The notes under the pieces are model-generated. The model saw nothing but the letters and a program-made list of their open reading frames with translations. It did not search any database and was not told the DNA's origin. Positions 30,263 to 40,708 of a DNA stretch of 64,000 nt are shown piece after piece. Location: assembly GCA_905147135.1 (NCBI GenBank), contig LR990041.1, forward strand, positions 21,621,712 to 21,685,711, written 5' to 3'. Both the position numbers and the translations under genes were made by a program. Source of the DNA: Blastobasis lacticolella (taxonomy: Eukaryota > Arthropoda > Insecta > Lepidoptera > Blastobasidae). Every line of letters starts with the position of its first letter. Position 1 is the first letter of the stretch.

Positions 30263-31253
30263 CATATTATTATATTAGACGGGACTTGGACGCGACGTAC
30301 CTTTATGATTTGTTTTCCCGACGTTCACACCATCATCCCCGACATTTACTCTCCGTCATAACCTCGCTCACAAGTAGAGCTAGAGATCTTTGTGACTCGG
30401 ACCACGTAGAGAGCGAGTTGTCACATGTCCAGCTGGTACTACGGAAGAACGGGTACAAGGTGATAAAGAAGCCGGCGAGACGGAAAAAGAGGGATAAGCT
30501 CACAGAAGTAAGTCGGCAATCAGCATTCCTACCGTATGTGAAAGGGGTGACAGATAAGATCGGATCAGTACTGAGTAGTTACTCGATTCCGACAATTTAT
30601 GTCCCGCACCTCAAGGTAGCGAACCTGCTGCGTACGCCAAAGGATGTGATCCCGTATCAGACGCCAGGTGTCTATAAGATTGACTGTAGCTGTGGAAGCT
30701 CATACATTGGCCAAACTAAACGTTCGATTGCCGAAAGGGTCAAAGAGCATATAGCTGCAGTTAAAAACCACCAGACGAATAAATCTGCCATAGCAGACCA
30801 CCTGCTCAACTCAGGCCCAAACCACTGGATAGAACTGCATGCGCCTAATGTCCTCTCCACTGACCGGCAATATTATCCACGTATGGTTCGGGAAGCGATT
30901 GAAATTAAAAAGTACAAAACTTTCAATCGGGAAGATGGATATAAGCTTTCGGCGTCGTGGAATCCAGTGGTGTGCAAAATAAATAACCGTAAGACACAAG
31001 AGTTATCGTCGGACGCATCCGTGGATATCGTGAGTGTTGTGTGTCGTGCAGTTCCGAATCAACAACAAATTGACAATTTTATGTGAGGGTAGGAGTCTAC
31101 TAGCACATCACCGCAGCTGTCACCTCCCACGGCAGTCGTCTCGTGACCACACTACCGAAACGTCGGGAAAACAAATCATAAAGGTACGTCGCGTCCAAGT
31201 CCCGTCTAATATAATAATATGTGTAAAGAACGCGAGTTTAGTTTGAAACAAAT
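30263..31253 (+). mobile_element. 5'-truncated Penelope-like element with 63-bp inverted ends
   Basis: 991-bp insertion flanked by a perfect 12-bp duplication ATCAGTAAATCA (30251-30262 and 31254-31265). 30263-30325 and 31159-31221 are perfect 63-bp inverted repeats (start CATATTATTATATTAGACGG). After the right arm comes a 32-nt tail. The RT part is lost; only the C-terminal region with the GIY-YIG domain remains. Confidence 0.85.
30286..31086 (+). CDS. GIY-YIG endonuclease region of a Penelope-like element
   Basis: Open frame of 266 codons. The linker (SRARDLCDSDHVESELSHVQ) and basic stretch KKPARRKKRDK are typical of the region after the Penelope RT. The GIY-YIG domain is at about residues 127-205, with GVYKIDC, CGSSYIGQTKRSIAERVKEH (the catalytic Arg of RxxxRxxEH), a DHLL segment and a later REAIEIKK (Glu). 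All expected catalytic positions are present. The first 13 codons lie in the inverted-repeat arm, so the apparent start is not the native one. In an intact element this protein nicks target DNA for reverse transcription. Confidence 0.85.
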   Translation: MDATYLYDLFSRRSHHHPRHLLSVITSLTSRARDLCDSDHVESELSHVQLVLRKNGYKVIKKPARRKKRDKLTEVSRQSAFLPYVKGVTDKIGSVLSSYSIPTIYVPHLKVANLLRTPKDVIPYQTPGVYKIDCSCGSSYIGQTKRSIAERVKEHIAAVKNHQTNKSAIADHLLNSGPNHWIELHAPNVLSTDRQYYPRMVREAIEIKKYKTFNREDGYKLSASWNPVVCKINNRKTQELSSDASVDIVSVVCRAVPNQQQIDNFM

Positions 31254-31861
31254 ATCAGTAAATCATTTCGTATGTTGGGATTTGTCTGGAGAAACTGCAA
31301 GTGCTTCAAGAGCATTTCTGCGCTTAAATACCTGTATAGTGCATTGGTGCGTAGTACTCTAGAATACTGTTCTTCCATCTGGAATCCACAGTATGAATGT
31401 CATGTTTCTAGAATAGAGAGAATCCAGAAACGCTTTTTGTTCTTCCTTACTGTGCACCAAGGGCAATTATCTAGGATCGACTGCCGCATCATAATATGAT
31501 TTCTCTCAGGGATCGTCGATGGGTGAAATGAAATGAAAATATTTATTTGCTTTGCATAAAAATTAACAATGGCGGCGGGTGGCGGATCAAATGTTTCTAT
31601 TTAAAATTGTTAGGGGGCTGATTGACTGTTCGTCCTTGTTAAATGGATTATCTTTCTCGGTGCCTAGACATAATGCCAGAATAACTAATTTCAGACCTTT
31701 TACATTTAGAAATAGCAGAACGTATGTGGGTAGAAACGAGATAATTACTAGGTTATCCAAGGAACATAACAAGTTATTTAATACGGAAAAGTCTGTCGAT
31801 GTATTTAACTTTTCTCTTTCGAAATACAAAACATGTTTAAACATATAAATCTGTAAACTCA

Positions 31862-32185
31862 GTTGTTTTTGTAACAAAATTGCTTAAGTATCTATTATTT
31901 GTGCAATATATTTTATTGTTATAGATTAGTACTTACGTTATAAGCGCGATTTATATAGTGCACGTAAGGTTTGCCTGTTATTGGCTTTACATTTATGTTA
32001 ATTGTTATTGTTACTATAGTTTAAGAGCATTGTAAAAAAAATTTAAATCTGTTGGCAAATTAAATAAATAAATAAAGCAAAATGCAATTTCATGCTTCAC
32101 ACATATAACAAACCAAATTAATTTTACAATAATATAGTATACTTTTCAATTAAAAACAATTACCTAAGTAGGTAAATATAAATAT
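31862..32185. other. LINE 3' flank, no gene seen
   Basis: AT-rich, with AAATAAATAAATAAA near 32060, which may be the LINE tail. Confidence 0.4.
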
Positions 32186-32189
32186 AAAT

Positions 32190-32455
32190 ATAGGTGGTGC
32201 CGTGTGGTGTCCGGCAGAGTAGAATAGCATCACCCATTACACTCATGGGTGTCGTACAAGGCGACTTATGTTTTTGAGGCAAAATATCAAGAGCCTCCGT
32301 AGTCTGGAAAATGGGCAGCAGCATTTTCCATTGTTATATTTAAATACTGCGATCTCCAACCCGCCTGCCAAGCGTGGAGATTATTGCAATAACCTCCCCT
32401 TTCGTGGGAGAGACCCAAAGTCCTGCAGTGGACTGTTACGGGCTGTGATGATGAC
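32190..32455 (+). mobile_element. LINE 3' UTR-type repeat, copy 2
   Basis: Starts with GGTGGTGCCGTGTGGTGTCC, then GTCGTACAAGGCGACTTATG, a common lepidopteran LINE tail. It then shares CTGCGATCTCCAACCCGCCT, AAGCGTGGAGATTAT and CCTGCAGTGGACTGTTA with the copy at 11150-11320. Confidence 0.65.
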
Positions 32456-32689
32456 CTAAGTAGGGCCTCAGGGTATTCTTGGTCATAATCTTGATTGATG
32501 ATTCCTCAAAATACCTGGAAAATGTGAATAGGAATATTAAGTATTTTAATATAATGGTCACAGTCAAAGGGAGCGGTGAGGAATGGCTTTGTCTAATTAT
32601 TATATTCTATGAAAGCTCACAATGAAGCATCAAAGTAAAACGGCAATTTACTGGTGTTCTCACTTTTGATCCATCAACGAAAAAATAAG

Positions 32690-33245
32690 GGTGATGTAGA
32701 ATGTCTTTCATTCAATCTGTAAAGGTCGTCCGGCAGTTTTTGGACATTGAGCGACAATACTATATCAAGCACAAGTGCGATCCTGCATGGAGTACCTACT
32801 GCTGCCACCTCTGGGATGGATCAGCCAAATATCAACTGGCGGCTTTGGATTCGGTGGAAAAACGTGCAAAGAAGATAATTTGTTACCCGCGGTTGATTAA
32901 GGCTAGGCTGCAGAGCCTCGAACATCGGCGTAGGGTTGCGCGTCTGTCGGTCTTCTACAGGTTACATTTCGGAGAGTTTGCGAAGCAGCTGCGTGACCTC
33001 ATTCCGCCGGCCCCTTTCCGCCGTCGGGAGACGCGATCCGGGCGAGCGCTTCATCCTTATGTCGTGGATCTTCCAGCTATACGCACGAGTCGTTTTGGCT
33101 CGACCTTTATAAAATAATGCGTACGGCTAATGAATGGAACGCGTTGCCTGCGAGTGTGTTCCCTGTTCAATATAATCTGGATGCCTTCAAGGCTAGAGTG
33201 TCACTTGCCAACAGGTGAGATGGCGGTCAAATGCCTGTCTTGTCA
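32690..33245 (+). mobile_element. Jockey/CR1-like LINE, C-terminal fragment
   Basis: Frame 32701-33114 reads HLWDGSAKYQLAALDSVEKR, RRRVARLSVFYRLHFGEF and so on. After a frame change near 33112 it continues TANEWNALPASVFPVQYNLD then AFKARV and stop. The 3' part ACAGGTGAGATGGCGGTCAA is shared with 12290-12535. A large RT part is missing. Confidence 0.7.
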
Positions 33246-33342
33246 AAATTTAAAAGAAAATACATAGGTACTTCAGCACAGCTAGCACAAGTGTGTTCGC
33301 GACACAGCTCGCTCCACGAGAGAGCGTTTGTTTTGACCATGA

Positions 33343-33938
33343 TGTCGCAAACATTGCGATTTATTGATACTACCTACAAATAGAATCAACAGTGTAAGGT
33401 TTGAGGGTGGTAAGAAAATTATAATGTGTCAATCGAAATCGATGCGGCGGCGGCGGCCGTAGACACTTTTCGCTCGAGCTAGCTGCGCGGCGGACGCGCG
33501 TGTCTTACAACCTCGGGTGAGTGGAATTATTTGTCCTACTTACGGTAATTACTGCCATATATGACTCCTCAGTGTTTTATGTGTATCTAGCTATGTTTGT
33601 TCCTGTCGATAACATCGTCCATAACCAGTTGGACGATGTCTCAGTTTATGCTCAGAACCGCTCAGGGCCGAAGGGCCGGGCACTGGTGTGCCTAGTTATA
33701 ACCTCGAGAAGGTTTGGTCTCAGACTTGCGTGGTCAGGGGTCGCTATGAGGGGAGGTTGGAGGCGACTGCTCAGGCTCAGGCTCAGCTCAGTATCATGTC
33801 TTTATTAAGGCGTATAAGAGGATGAACACGAGGCTGTTCTGCAGTACTCGGCGTCGAGATGATAATGTTGTTCCCAGGTATTAATGTATATCGCCATTGA
33901 TATCACTTAACTATCGATTTTATTTCCTATTGGCGACA
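33343..33938 (+). repeat. 5' LTR of the BEL/Pao element
   Basis: 596 bp. A GC-rich R/U5-like part contains GGCGGCGGCGGCC. The region near 33770 has CAGGCTCAGGCTCAGCTCAG. Confidence 0.92.
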
Positions 33939-33956
33939 TGGTGGAGGTGCTGGGAT
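33939..33956 (+). other. Primer binding site of the BEL/Pao element
   Basis: TGGTGGAGGTGCTGGGAT lies immediately after the LTR. The leading TGG pairs with a tRNA CCA end; the rest looks like the complement of an acceptor stem. The tRNA species was not identified. Confidence 0.65.
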
Positions 33957-34466
33957 ATGACAATTCATTTGATACGTTTAGCCATCGTCTTAAAGTTGTG
34001 TGCAATACAATTTCGCATTGCATAAAATAATTTACCCGCATCCGCCCGCATGACAGTTACATAATTATTCTACCTACTGCTCAGAAATCCAATGCAAATA
34101 TTATGTCATAATGTACACAGATAAAAAAGGGAGTAAAACCACTAGCTAGTCTGCTAGCTAGTCTAGTAGCGACCTAGGGTCCTTAGTAGGTACCTAGAAT
34201 TTTTTTGTGTGGCAGGAATTACGTGAGTTACCATGATCTTCGTGTACCTATTTAGAACGAGTTTTAGTGTGTATATAGAATAGGAAAATAATAAAGTTTT
34301 AGTCTTTTTTTTCGTTTCGTTTCGCTACGTTTTCGAAGGAGAATTTATATTTGTGACGCAAATACGTTGTTGCAGTGAGCACCCACATACCGTCGGACAG
34401 TTCGCATCTCAGCTCGGCGTATTTAGTGCGGTTATCAGTTTCTATTTAGTGAGAGTTGTGTTCAGT

Positions 34467-36272
34467 ATGGAGGAGGTATTTCGTATACGGTTGAAGTTAC
34501 TTATAGATAATGTGGAGCTACAGATTAACGAGGGTACTAATATGTTATTAAAATTAAAGGCGGAAAAATCCGTCACAGACGATGCTGGTATCCTTTCAGC
34601 CAAGCTCAAGTTCTCAATTGATCGGTTCGTATCAGAGATGTACAATTATTATAAATCAGTTAATAACCCGTGCCCTGATGATCTGGCTAAGTATACGGCA
34701 ATTCAAATCAAAGGCGAGGAATTGTTAACAGAGTTGAATTTTTGTATTAGGAAAGCAAACAGAAACTCTGAAGCTACTGTTAATAGAACCGAATCTCTCA
34801 GTGTTACCAGTAAATTACCTAAAATGGAACTCGCAAAATTCGATGGAAATGTTTTAAAATGGCATCAGTTTTGGGATCAATTCTTTTCGAACGTCGACAG
34901 CCGAAGCATCAACGACGTAGACAAGCTATTATACCTTCAGTCTGTACTTGAGGGTGAAGCCAAGAGAGCGATCGAAGGCCTCGATACTACAAATAAGAAT
35001 TATAGGATAGCAGTTTCCACTTTGACAGAAAGATATGGTAAACCGGGGATTATAATTGACGCGCATTACGCGGCCCTATACCGGATCAAAACAGCCGACA
35101 AATCAATTGCTGACTGTCGTAGAGTCTTCAATGAAATTGAACGACATTTACGGGTACTCAGTTCACTAGGCGAAGACGTTAATCATAACCACCTAAGAGT
35201 CATGATTATGCAAAAATTTTCGGAAGATCTCATATATGAGCTTCGTATGAAAATGAGTTCGGAGACGGAAGATACCATTCAAAATATAAGAAAGCATTTA
35301 GGGAATATTATATCAGCTCGCGAAGCTTCTAATAGGATAAAGGAACAGCTGCTTTCGTCCGATGACCCAAGCACAAGTAAAGCCGACAGGTTCACTTTAG
35401 ATACCCTGCACGCTGGTACGCGTTCGCGAGGTACAAGCTCCACTATCAAGTCATCCACTCCTGGTTCTAATTACAGAGACCGAAAGGGAAACTCTTCTAA
35501 AGTTGATAGAAGAAGTCATTATAGTAGAAATAGTTATGTGGCAGTCAACGACAGGAAGCGAGCTTATGGCAAAGATGAAAGGGATCGAAAGACAACAGAA
35601 GGGAAAAGGAAGAAACCGACTTGCATATTTTGCGGTGACGGTCACTTTAACGATGAATGCGAGACGGTCCGTAGTTTACAAGACCGAAGGAAAAAGTTAG
35701 AAGGTCGTTGTTACAACTGTCTAGCCAAAGGTCATAGAGCAGCAGATTGTAGATCGAACAAAGAGTGCCGCCACTGTAAAACATTTGGGAATCATAACAG
35801 AGCGTTATGCCCGTCGAGAGATGTAGCTAAACCGCAAACAGTTTTACACGTTGGTGCCACTAACCGAAAAAACCTTATAGTTCTGCAAACTGCAGTAGCA
35901 TATGCGACCTCAACAGATTCCCCTCTTAGAAACGTCACTTGCCGTATTCTATTTGATTGTGGTAGTCAGCGCTCGTATGTGACCAGTAAACTCGCAAAAT
36001 CGTTACGTCTTCAGGAGTTAGAAAAAGAAAATTTGTGTGTTTTTACTTTCGGTGCGGAACGCCCTTATGACATAGAAACATCGCTTGTAACCTTTCAAAT
36101 AACGACCCGAACTGATGCAAAATTCTCGCTGTTTACCAATGTCGTACCTCATATCACAAGTAGCGTCCCTAGCATACCCACTGCAATCGTCGGTAAATTT
36201 TGTACGCACAAAAATCTTAAGAATCTGATGTTAGCTGATGATAATTCTTTAGGTGATCAAGTAGACTATTGA
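34467..36272 (+). CDS. Gag and protease region of the BEL/Pao element
   Basis: ATG at 34467 gives about 601 codons; the open frame extends further 5' without a better start. The Gag core is at about residues 100-300 (LPKMELAKFDGNVLKWHQFW). Three CCHC knuckles follow (CIFCGDGHFNDEC, CYNCLAKGHRAADC, CRHCKTFGNHNRALC), then the protease with ILFDCGSQRSYV. It ends in a TGA at 36270. The remaining protease/linker sequence continues in the overlapping pol frame, so one small indel or a recoding event separates them. Confidence 0.88.
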   Translation: MEEVFRIRLKLLIDNVELQINEGTNMLLKLKAEKSVTDDAGILSAKLKFSIDRFVSEMYNYYKSVNNPCPDDLAKYTAIQIKGEELLTELNFCIRKANRNSEATVNRTESLSVTSKLPKMELAKFDGNVLKWHQFWDQFFSNVDSRSINDVDKLLYLQSVLEGEAKRAIEGLDTTNKNYRIAVSTLTERYGKPGIIIDAHYAALYRIKTADKSIADCRRVFNEIERHLRVLSSLGEDVNHNHLRVMIMQKFSEDLIYELRMKMSSETEDTIQNIRKHLGNIISAREASNRIKEQLLSSDDPSTSKADRFTLDTLHAGTRSRGTSSTIKSSTPGSNYRDRKGNSSKVDRRSHYSRNSYVAVNDRKRAYGKDERDRKTTEGKRKKPTCIFCGDGHFNDECETVRSLQDRRKKLEGRCYNCLAKGHRAADCRSNKECRHCKTFGNHNRALCPSRDVAKPQTVLHVGATNRKNLIVLQTAVAYATSTDSPLRNVTCRILFDCGSQRSYVTSKLAKSLRLQELEKENLCVFTFGAERPYDIETSLVTFQITTRTDAKFSLFTNVVPHITSSVPSIPTAIVGKFCTHKNLKNLMLADDNSLGDQVDY

Positions 36273-39200
36273 TAGGTAACGATTACTACCATAGTCTGGT
36301 AGAAGGGGACAAGCGAGAGATAGCTGATAATCTTTACTTAGTGGATTCTAAATTTGGATGGTTATGGTCGGGATCATGTACAACTAGTGAGCAAAGAGAC
36401 GAACTATCAGTACTTACCTATTTTCAATGTGAATTCGAATGTGGTGGGTTTTGTCAACCCGATCTTCCACTGCGTAATGACCACTTGAAACGTTTGTGGG
36501 ACTTAGAGTCCATAGGTATTACTGACTCTCCAAAAATTTCACGCGAAGAGGAGGCCATTAGGCAATTCAATGAAAATGTTCAGTACATCGACGGCAGATA
36601 TAATGTTAAATGGCCGTGGATCGAATATCCACCAAATTTACCGTCGTATTTCGGATTAGCTGTAGGAAGGCTGAAGAGTCTACTAAGAAGATTAGATCAA
36701 AATGCTATGGTGATGTATGACGCGATAATCAAGGAGCAATTGGATAAGAGTATTATCGAAGTTGCACCTAAATCAGATTCGATTGTAGATCATCCAGTAC
36801 ACTATCTCCCCCATCATGGCGTCTTTCAAGGTAATAAATTGAGGATTGTGTACGACGCATCATCTAAATCTAAGGGCAACAAAAGTCTCAATGAATGTTT
36901 ATATCGTGGACCACTCATGCTAGTAGACTTAACCAGTCTCTTGATTAGATTCCGAGAGCATCCTGTGGGCATTGTGGCAGATGTAGAGAAAGCCTTCTTG
37001 CAGATTGGCCTACAGAATGAAGATCGTGACGTTACTAGATTTTTGTGGTTAAAGAACATACAAGATGGCGTTACAGTCGAGAATATTTTACATTTGAGAT
37101 TTCAAAGGGTTCCGTTCGGAGTGATATCCAGTCCCTTTCTACTAAATGCGACTATTAGGTATCATCTAAATAAACAAGGGAATAACCAAATTTTCCGACA
37201 GATTGCTGATGATTTATACGTGGACAATCTTGTTACATGTTTAGATTCTAATGAGGAGGCCATGCAATTATATCAGATGTCAAAAAATGTTTTTGATGAT
37301 ATTTCGATGAATCTTCGCAAGTGGAACTCGAATTGCGAACAGTTCAAATTAGCGGTCCCCGAATTATATCGAAGTACAAAGAAGGGGTGTATTAAAGTAT
37401 TAGGTTTAGATTGGGATCTGCAAAGGGACACATTGAAGTTAAGATTCGATGTAAATACAATGTTGACCGAACATATAAAAAGCAAAAGAGGGGTACTGAG
37501 TCTATTGGCTTCAGTTTTTGATCCGTGTGGTTATGCAGTCCCTCTTTTGCTACCGCTTAAATCATTCATTCACGACTTATGGTGTCAAAAGTCCGATTGG
37601 GACACACGTTTATCTGATGAAAATATGCAACAATTTCATGATATCTTAAAAGAGCTAGTCCATATTCAGGAGATAGAGATCCCGAGATGTTTCAACAATA
37701 AAGTCAGGAACACCGACCAGTCTTGTGTGTCTCATGAGTTGCATGTGTTTACTGATGCCTCTTTACGGGCTTATGCGGCTTCAGTATATTTAAGGAGCGT
37801 GTGCGAAAATGAAGTTTCAATCAGATTTGTGATTGGCAAGTCTCGCATAGTAGGTAAAGATGATCAATCAGACCTGCAAATACCCAAATTAGAATTATTA
37901 GGTGCCTTGATAGGCAGCAGATTAATTGAGACAGTCAGCAGATTTTTACGATACCAAGTCACAAAATTATATTTGTGGACCGATAGCCGAATCGTAATTA
38001 GTTGGTGTCATTCTGAAAAACTGCTTCCACCGTTCATAGCAAAACGTGTGGAGCAGATTAGGAACAATAGAAACATGACCATCCGATACGTACCATCAAA
38101 GTTGAATCCTGCAGATGCTGCAACAAGGCCCGACTCATCTCCTCAGTGTTATATGCGGTGGCTAGAAGGACCCAACTTCCTTAACCAAGACCCTAAGGAA
38201 TGGCCTGTCAGTGACCAACAGTACGCAGTGACTTTTACGCAACATCTTTCAGGTGGGCAGGGTCCTTTGGAAATACAAGAAGAAACTCCTGAAACATCTA
38301 TCAATGAAAATGAAAAACAAAATACATCAGGAACTGGTCAGTACGTGGGGGATGCTCAGGGGCAAGAAATAGCAGATGATTTGTCCGGCCAGATACGAAG
38401 TGCTCAGAAAAAATGTTTTCTGAAAGAGTTTGATGGTGAGCGGACAGACCTGGCAAGGTCTCTAGGTGTGTACAAAGATGTAACTGGACTTCTTCGATGT
38501 AGTGGAAGGTTAGAAAATACAAATTGGGCAGATGATCAGAAAAATCCAATACTGTTGCCACGGGATCACGCGCTTACCATCAAACTTATACAGCAGACAC
38601 ATGAGAAAAATTATCACGTAGGCGTATCTCACACATTGTCGCTAATGAGAAAAAAGTACTGGATACCTAGAGGAAGAATGCAAGTTCAGAAAGTATTAAA
38701 GAAATGTCAACCATGCAAAAAATACTCTGGGGGTCCATATAAACTTCCTCCAATGGCATCACTTCCGAAGGAACGAGTAACGTACAGCGATGCCTTCACC
38801 TATGTAGGGATGGACTATTTTGGTCCTTTGTTAGTCAAGTGCGACAGTGGTATGGAAAAACGATGGGTCTCTATTTACACATGCCTCGCGGTTAGGGCAA
38901 TTCACTTGGAGGTTGTGGATGATTTATCAGCGGAACAGTGTGTATTAGCATTGCGACGTTTCTTCTCTACGCGGCGTATACCTAGTATTATTATATCCGA
39001 CAATGCCTCGCAATTTAAATTAACTGCCGACGTGATGACGAACGGTTATTGCATCGAAAATAGAATCCGATGGAAGTTTATTCCGGAACTCGCTCCGTGG
39101 TTTGGGGGTTTTTATGAACGTCTCATAGGCATTGTAAAGAATTGTCTAAAAAAGACAGTTGATAAACATTTGCTGAATGATGCTCAGTTGAGAACTGTTA

Positions 39201-39937
39201 TGAAAGAGATCGAGGCAGTGGTGAATTCGCAACCATTAACGGTTGTTGGCGGAGAAGTAGAACATATACTGACACCTTCAGATTTTCTCCATCCTGGCGG
39301 ACCTTCCCTGCAGGAAATATCAGAAAAGGAATTTTTTGGTTCAACCACCGTTACCAAAGAAAACCTCATCGAAGGATGGAAGCGTGGACAGGTAATTCTA
39401 CGTGAATATATAGAGATGTTCTGTAATCAGTACTTGACGAGCCTTAGAGATCGTAGAATCACACATCGTCAATCTAGAATCTCAGTTGATACCGTACCCG
39501 GAGTTGGGGATCTGGTTCAGGTCAAAGGTGGTCACAATAGAGCGTTATGGAAGGTCGGAAGAATTTTATCAGTGATTCGAGGTAGTGATGGAAAGATAAG
39601 GGTGGCCAAAGTATTTATATCTCCTAATGAAACTCTCACTCGATCTATAGGGCATTTGTATCCTCTGGAGATTAGTGAAACAGATCAGAGCGATGATCCT
39701 CAGATAGATAAGTCTCCGTCTCCTGTCCGGGAGAAATCTCAGTCAAAAGATGATACCCAGAAATCCTCCGAATGTAACTCTCAAACTGATACCGTGCATG
39801 CTACCTCCGAAGAATCGACGTCCGCTCCGACTCAGCAGCCCGAGAGTACTCAGCTCAGGCCGAAGCGATTATCGGCGCAGAGAGCCCGAGAAAAGATGAT
39901 GGCGAGGACTTCTCAGCTCCTAAATATTTTACAATGA
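36269..39937 (+). CDS. Pol polyprotein of the BEL/Pao element (RT, RNase H, integrase)
   Basis: Open frame of 1222 codons without an ATG at its start, so it is not an independent gene. RT: RIVYDASSKS (about 192), VADVEKAFLQI (first catalytic Asp, about 238) and LYVDNLV at 316-322, where the usual second Asp of YVDD is Asn. RNase H: ELHVFTDASLRAYAASVYLR (about 490-510). Integrase: zinc site His 778 and 783, Cys 813 and 816; catalytic D 849 (GMDYFGP), D 911 (ISDNASQF), E 950 (GGFYERLIG). C-terminal Ser/Thr/Gln-rich tail. TAG or TGA stops are absent until TGA at 39935. Confidence 0.9.
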   Translation: MIGNDYYHSLVEGDKREIADNLYLVDSKFGWLWSGSCTTSEQRDELSVLTYFQCEFECGGFCQPDLPLRNDHLKRLWDLESIGITDSPKISREEEAIRQFNENVQYIDGRYNVKWPWIEYPPNLPSYFGLAVGRLKSLLRRLDQNAMVMYDAIIKEQLDKSIIEVAPKSDSIVDHPVHYLPHHGVFQGNKLRIVYDASSKSKGNKSLNECLYRGPLMLVDLTSLLIRFREHPVGIVADVEKAFLQIGLQNEDRDVTRFLWLKNIQDGVTVENILHLRFQRVPFGVISSPFLLNATIRYHLNKQGNNQIFRQIADDLYVDNLVTCLDSNEEAMQLYQMSKNVFDDISMNLRKWNSNCEQFKLAVPELYRSTKKGCIKVLGLDWDLQRDTLKLRFDVNTMLTEHIKSKRGVLSLLASVFDPCGYAVPLLLPLKSFIHDLWCQKSDWDTRLSDENMQQFHDILKELVHIQEIEIPRCFNNKVRNTDQSCVSHELHVFTDASLRAYAASVYLRSVCENEVSIRFVIGKSRIVGKDDQSDLQIPKLELLGALIGSRLIETVSRFLRYQVTKLYLWTDSRIVISWCHSEKLLPPFIAKRVEQIRNNRNMTIRYVPSKLNPADAATRPDSSPQCYMRWLEGPNFLNQDPKEWPVSDQQYAVTFTQHLSGGQGPLEIQEETPETSINENEKQNTSGTGQYVGDAQGQEIADDLSGQIRSAQKKCFLKEFDGERTDLARSLGVYKDVTGLLRCSGRLENTNWADDQKNPILLPRDHALTIKLIQQTHEKNYHVGVSHTLSLMRKKYWIPRGRMQVQKVLKKCQPCKKYSGGPYKLPPMASLPKERVTYSDAFTYVGMDYFGPLLVKCDSGMEKRWVSIYTCLAVRAIHLEVVDDLSAEQCVLALRRFFSTRRIPSIIISDNASQFKLTADVMTNGYCIENRIRWKFIPELAPWFGGFYERLIGIVKNCLKKTVDKHLLNDAQLRTVMKEIEAVVNSQPLTVVGGEVEHILTPSDFLHPGGPSLQEISEKEFFGSTTVTKENLIEGWKRGQVILREYIEMFCNQYLTSLRDRRITHRQSRISVDTVPGVGDLVQVKGGHNRALWKVGRILSVIRGSDGKIRVAKVFISPNETLTRSIGHLYPLEISETDQSDDPQIDKSPSPVREKSQSKDDTQKSSECNSQTDTVHATSEESTSAPTQQPESTQLRPKRLSAQRAREKMMARTSQLLNILQ

Positions 39938-40107
39938 TTTGTTTAGTATTGTTAATTCATTACGTCCATTTAGCTCAGAAATAAGTTTTCCAATCAGCTC
40001 AGAAATCAGATGTTTTCTCAACTCAGAGATAAGATTATGTTCTATATTAAAGAAGAGTCAATAATAATAGGTTAAGTTTCATTTTCTTCTCTTTCGGAGG
40101 GGCGGAG

Positions 40108-40703
40108 TGTCGCAAACATTGCGATTTATTGATACTACCTACAAATAGAATCAACAGTGTAAGGTTTGAGGGTGGTAAGAAAATTATAATGTGTCAATCG
40201 AAATCGATGCGGCGGCGGCGGCCGTAGACACTTTTCGCTCGAGCTAGCTGCGCGGCGGACGCGCGTGTCTTACAACCTCGGGTGAGTGGAATTATTTGTC
40301 CTACTTACGGTAATTACTGCCATATATGACTCCTCAGTGTTTTATGTGTATCTAGCTATGTTTGTTCCTGTCGATAACATCGTCCATAACCAGTTGGACG
40401 ATGTCTCAGTTTATGCTCAGAACCGCTCAGGGCCGAAGGGCCGGGCACTGGTGTGCCTAGTTATAACCTCGAGAAGGTTTGGTCTCAGACTTGCGTGGTC
40501 AGGGGTCGCTATGAGGGGAGGTTGGAGGCGACTGCTCAGGCTCAGGCTCAGCTCAGTATCATGTCTTTATTAAGGCGTATAAGAGGATGAACACGAGGCT
40601 GTTCTGCAGTACTCGGCGTCGAGATGATAATGTTGTTCCCAGGTATTAATGTATATCGCCATTGATATCACTTAACTATCGATTTTATTTCCTATTGGCG
40701 ACA
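40108..40703 (+). repeat. 3' LTR of the BEL/Pao element
   Basis: Same 596-bp length as the 5' LTR, with no difference seen by eye. Confidence 0.92.
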
Positions 40704-40708
40704 CATGA

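Larger units (their letters stand above)
29720..31860 (+). mobile_element. Jockey/CR1-like LINE, interrupted by a Penelope-like element
   Basis: RT fragments: KAFDRVDHSLLLEKLYLFG (29731), GVPQGS (29898), a broken FFADDLKIF catalytic box (29973), then 30020-30250 LDNKLLNIGKCKHIKFTKKK and DLGITFDSKLSFNPHID. Beyond the insertion at 30263-31253 it resumes with MLGFVWRNCKCFKSISALKY (31272) and the C-terminal NARITNFRPFTFRNSRTYVG (31660-31850). A short extra AT-rich segment interrupts it near 31520-31570. Dead copy. Confidence 0.8.
33343..40703 (+). mobile_element. Complete BEL/Pao LTR retrotransposon, very young
   Basis: 596-bp LTRs (TGTCGC...GCGACA) at 33343-33938 and 40108-40703 appear identical; the same 95-codon open stretch occurs in both. 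The flanking 5-bp duplication is CATGA (33338-33342 and 40704-40708). The PBS TGGTGGAGGTGCTGGGAT follows the 5' LTR directly, and a purine-rich CGGAGGGGCGGAG precedes the 3' LTR. Gag and pol are intact except for one frame break near 36270. Confidence 0.92.

Noticed and set aside
31150..31221. Possible hammerhead ribozyme in the Penelope arm (CCGAAACGTCGGG resembles part of a core)
   Set aside because: No CUGAUGA core could be found at the right spacing on either strand.
33521..33808. A 95-codon protein in each LTR of the BEL/Pao element
   Set aside because: LTR sequence; the frame is probably incidental and its identity in both copies only reflects LTR identity.
36250..36290. Programmed frameshift between gag and pol of the BEL/Pao element
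   Set aside because: No canonical slippery heptamer or clear downstream structure was seen; a single-base indel is simpler.
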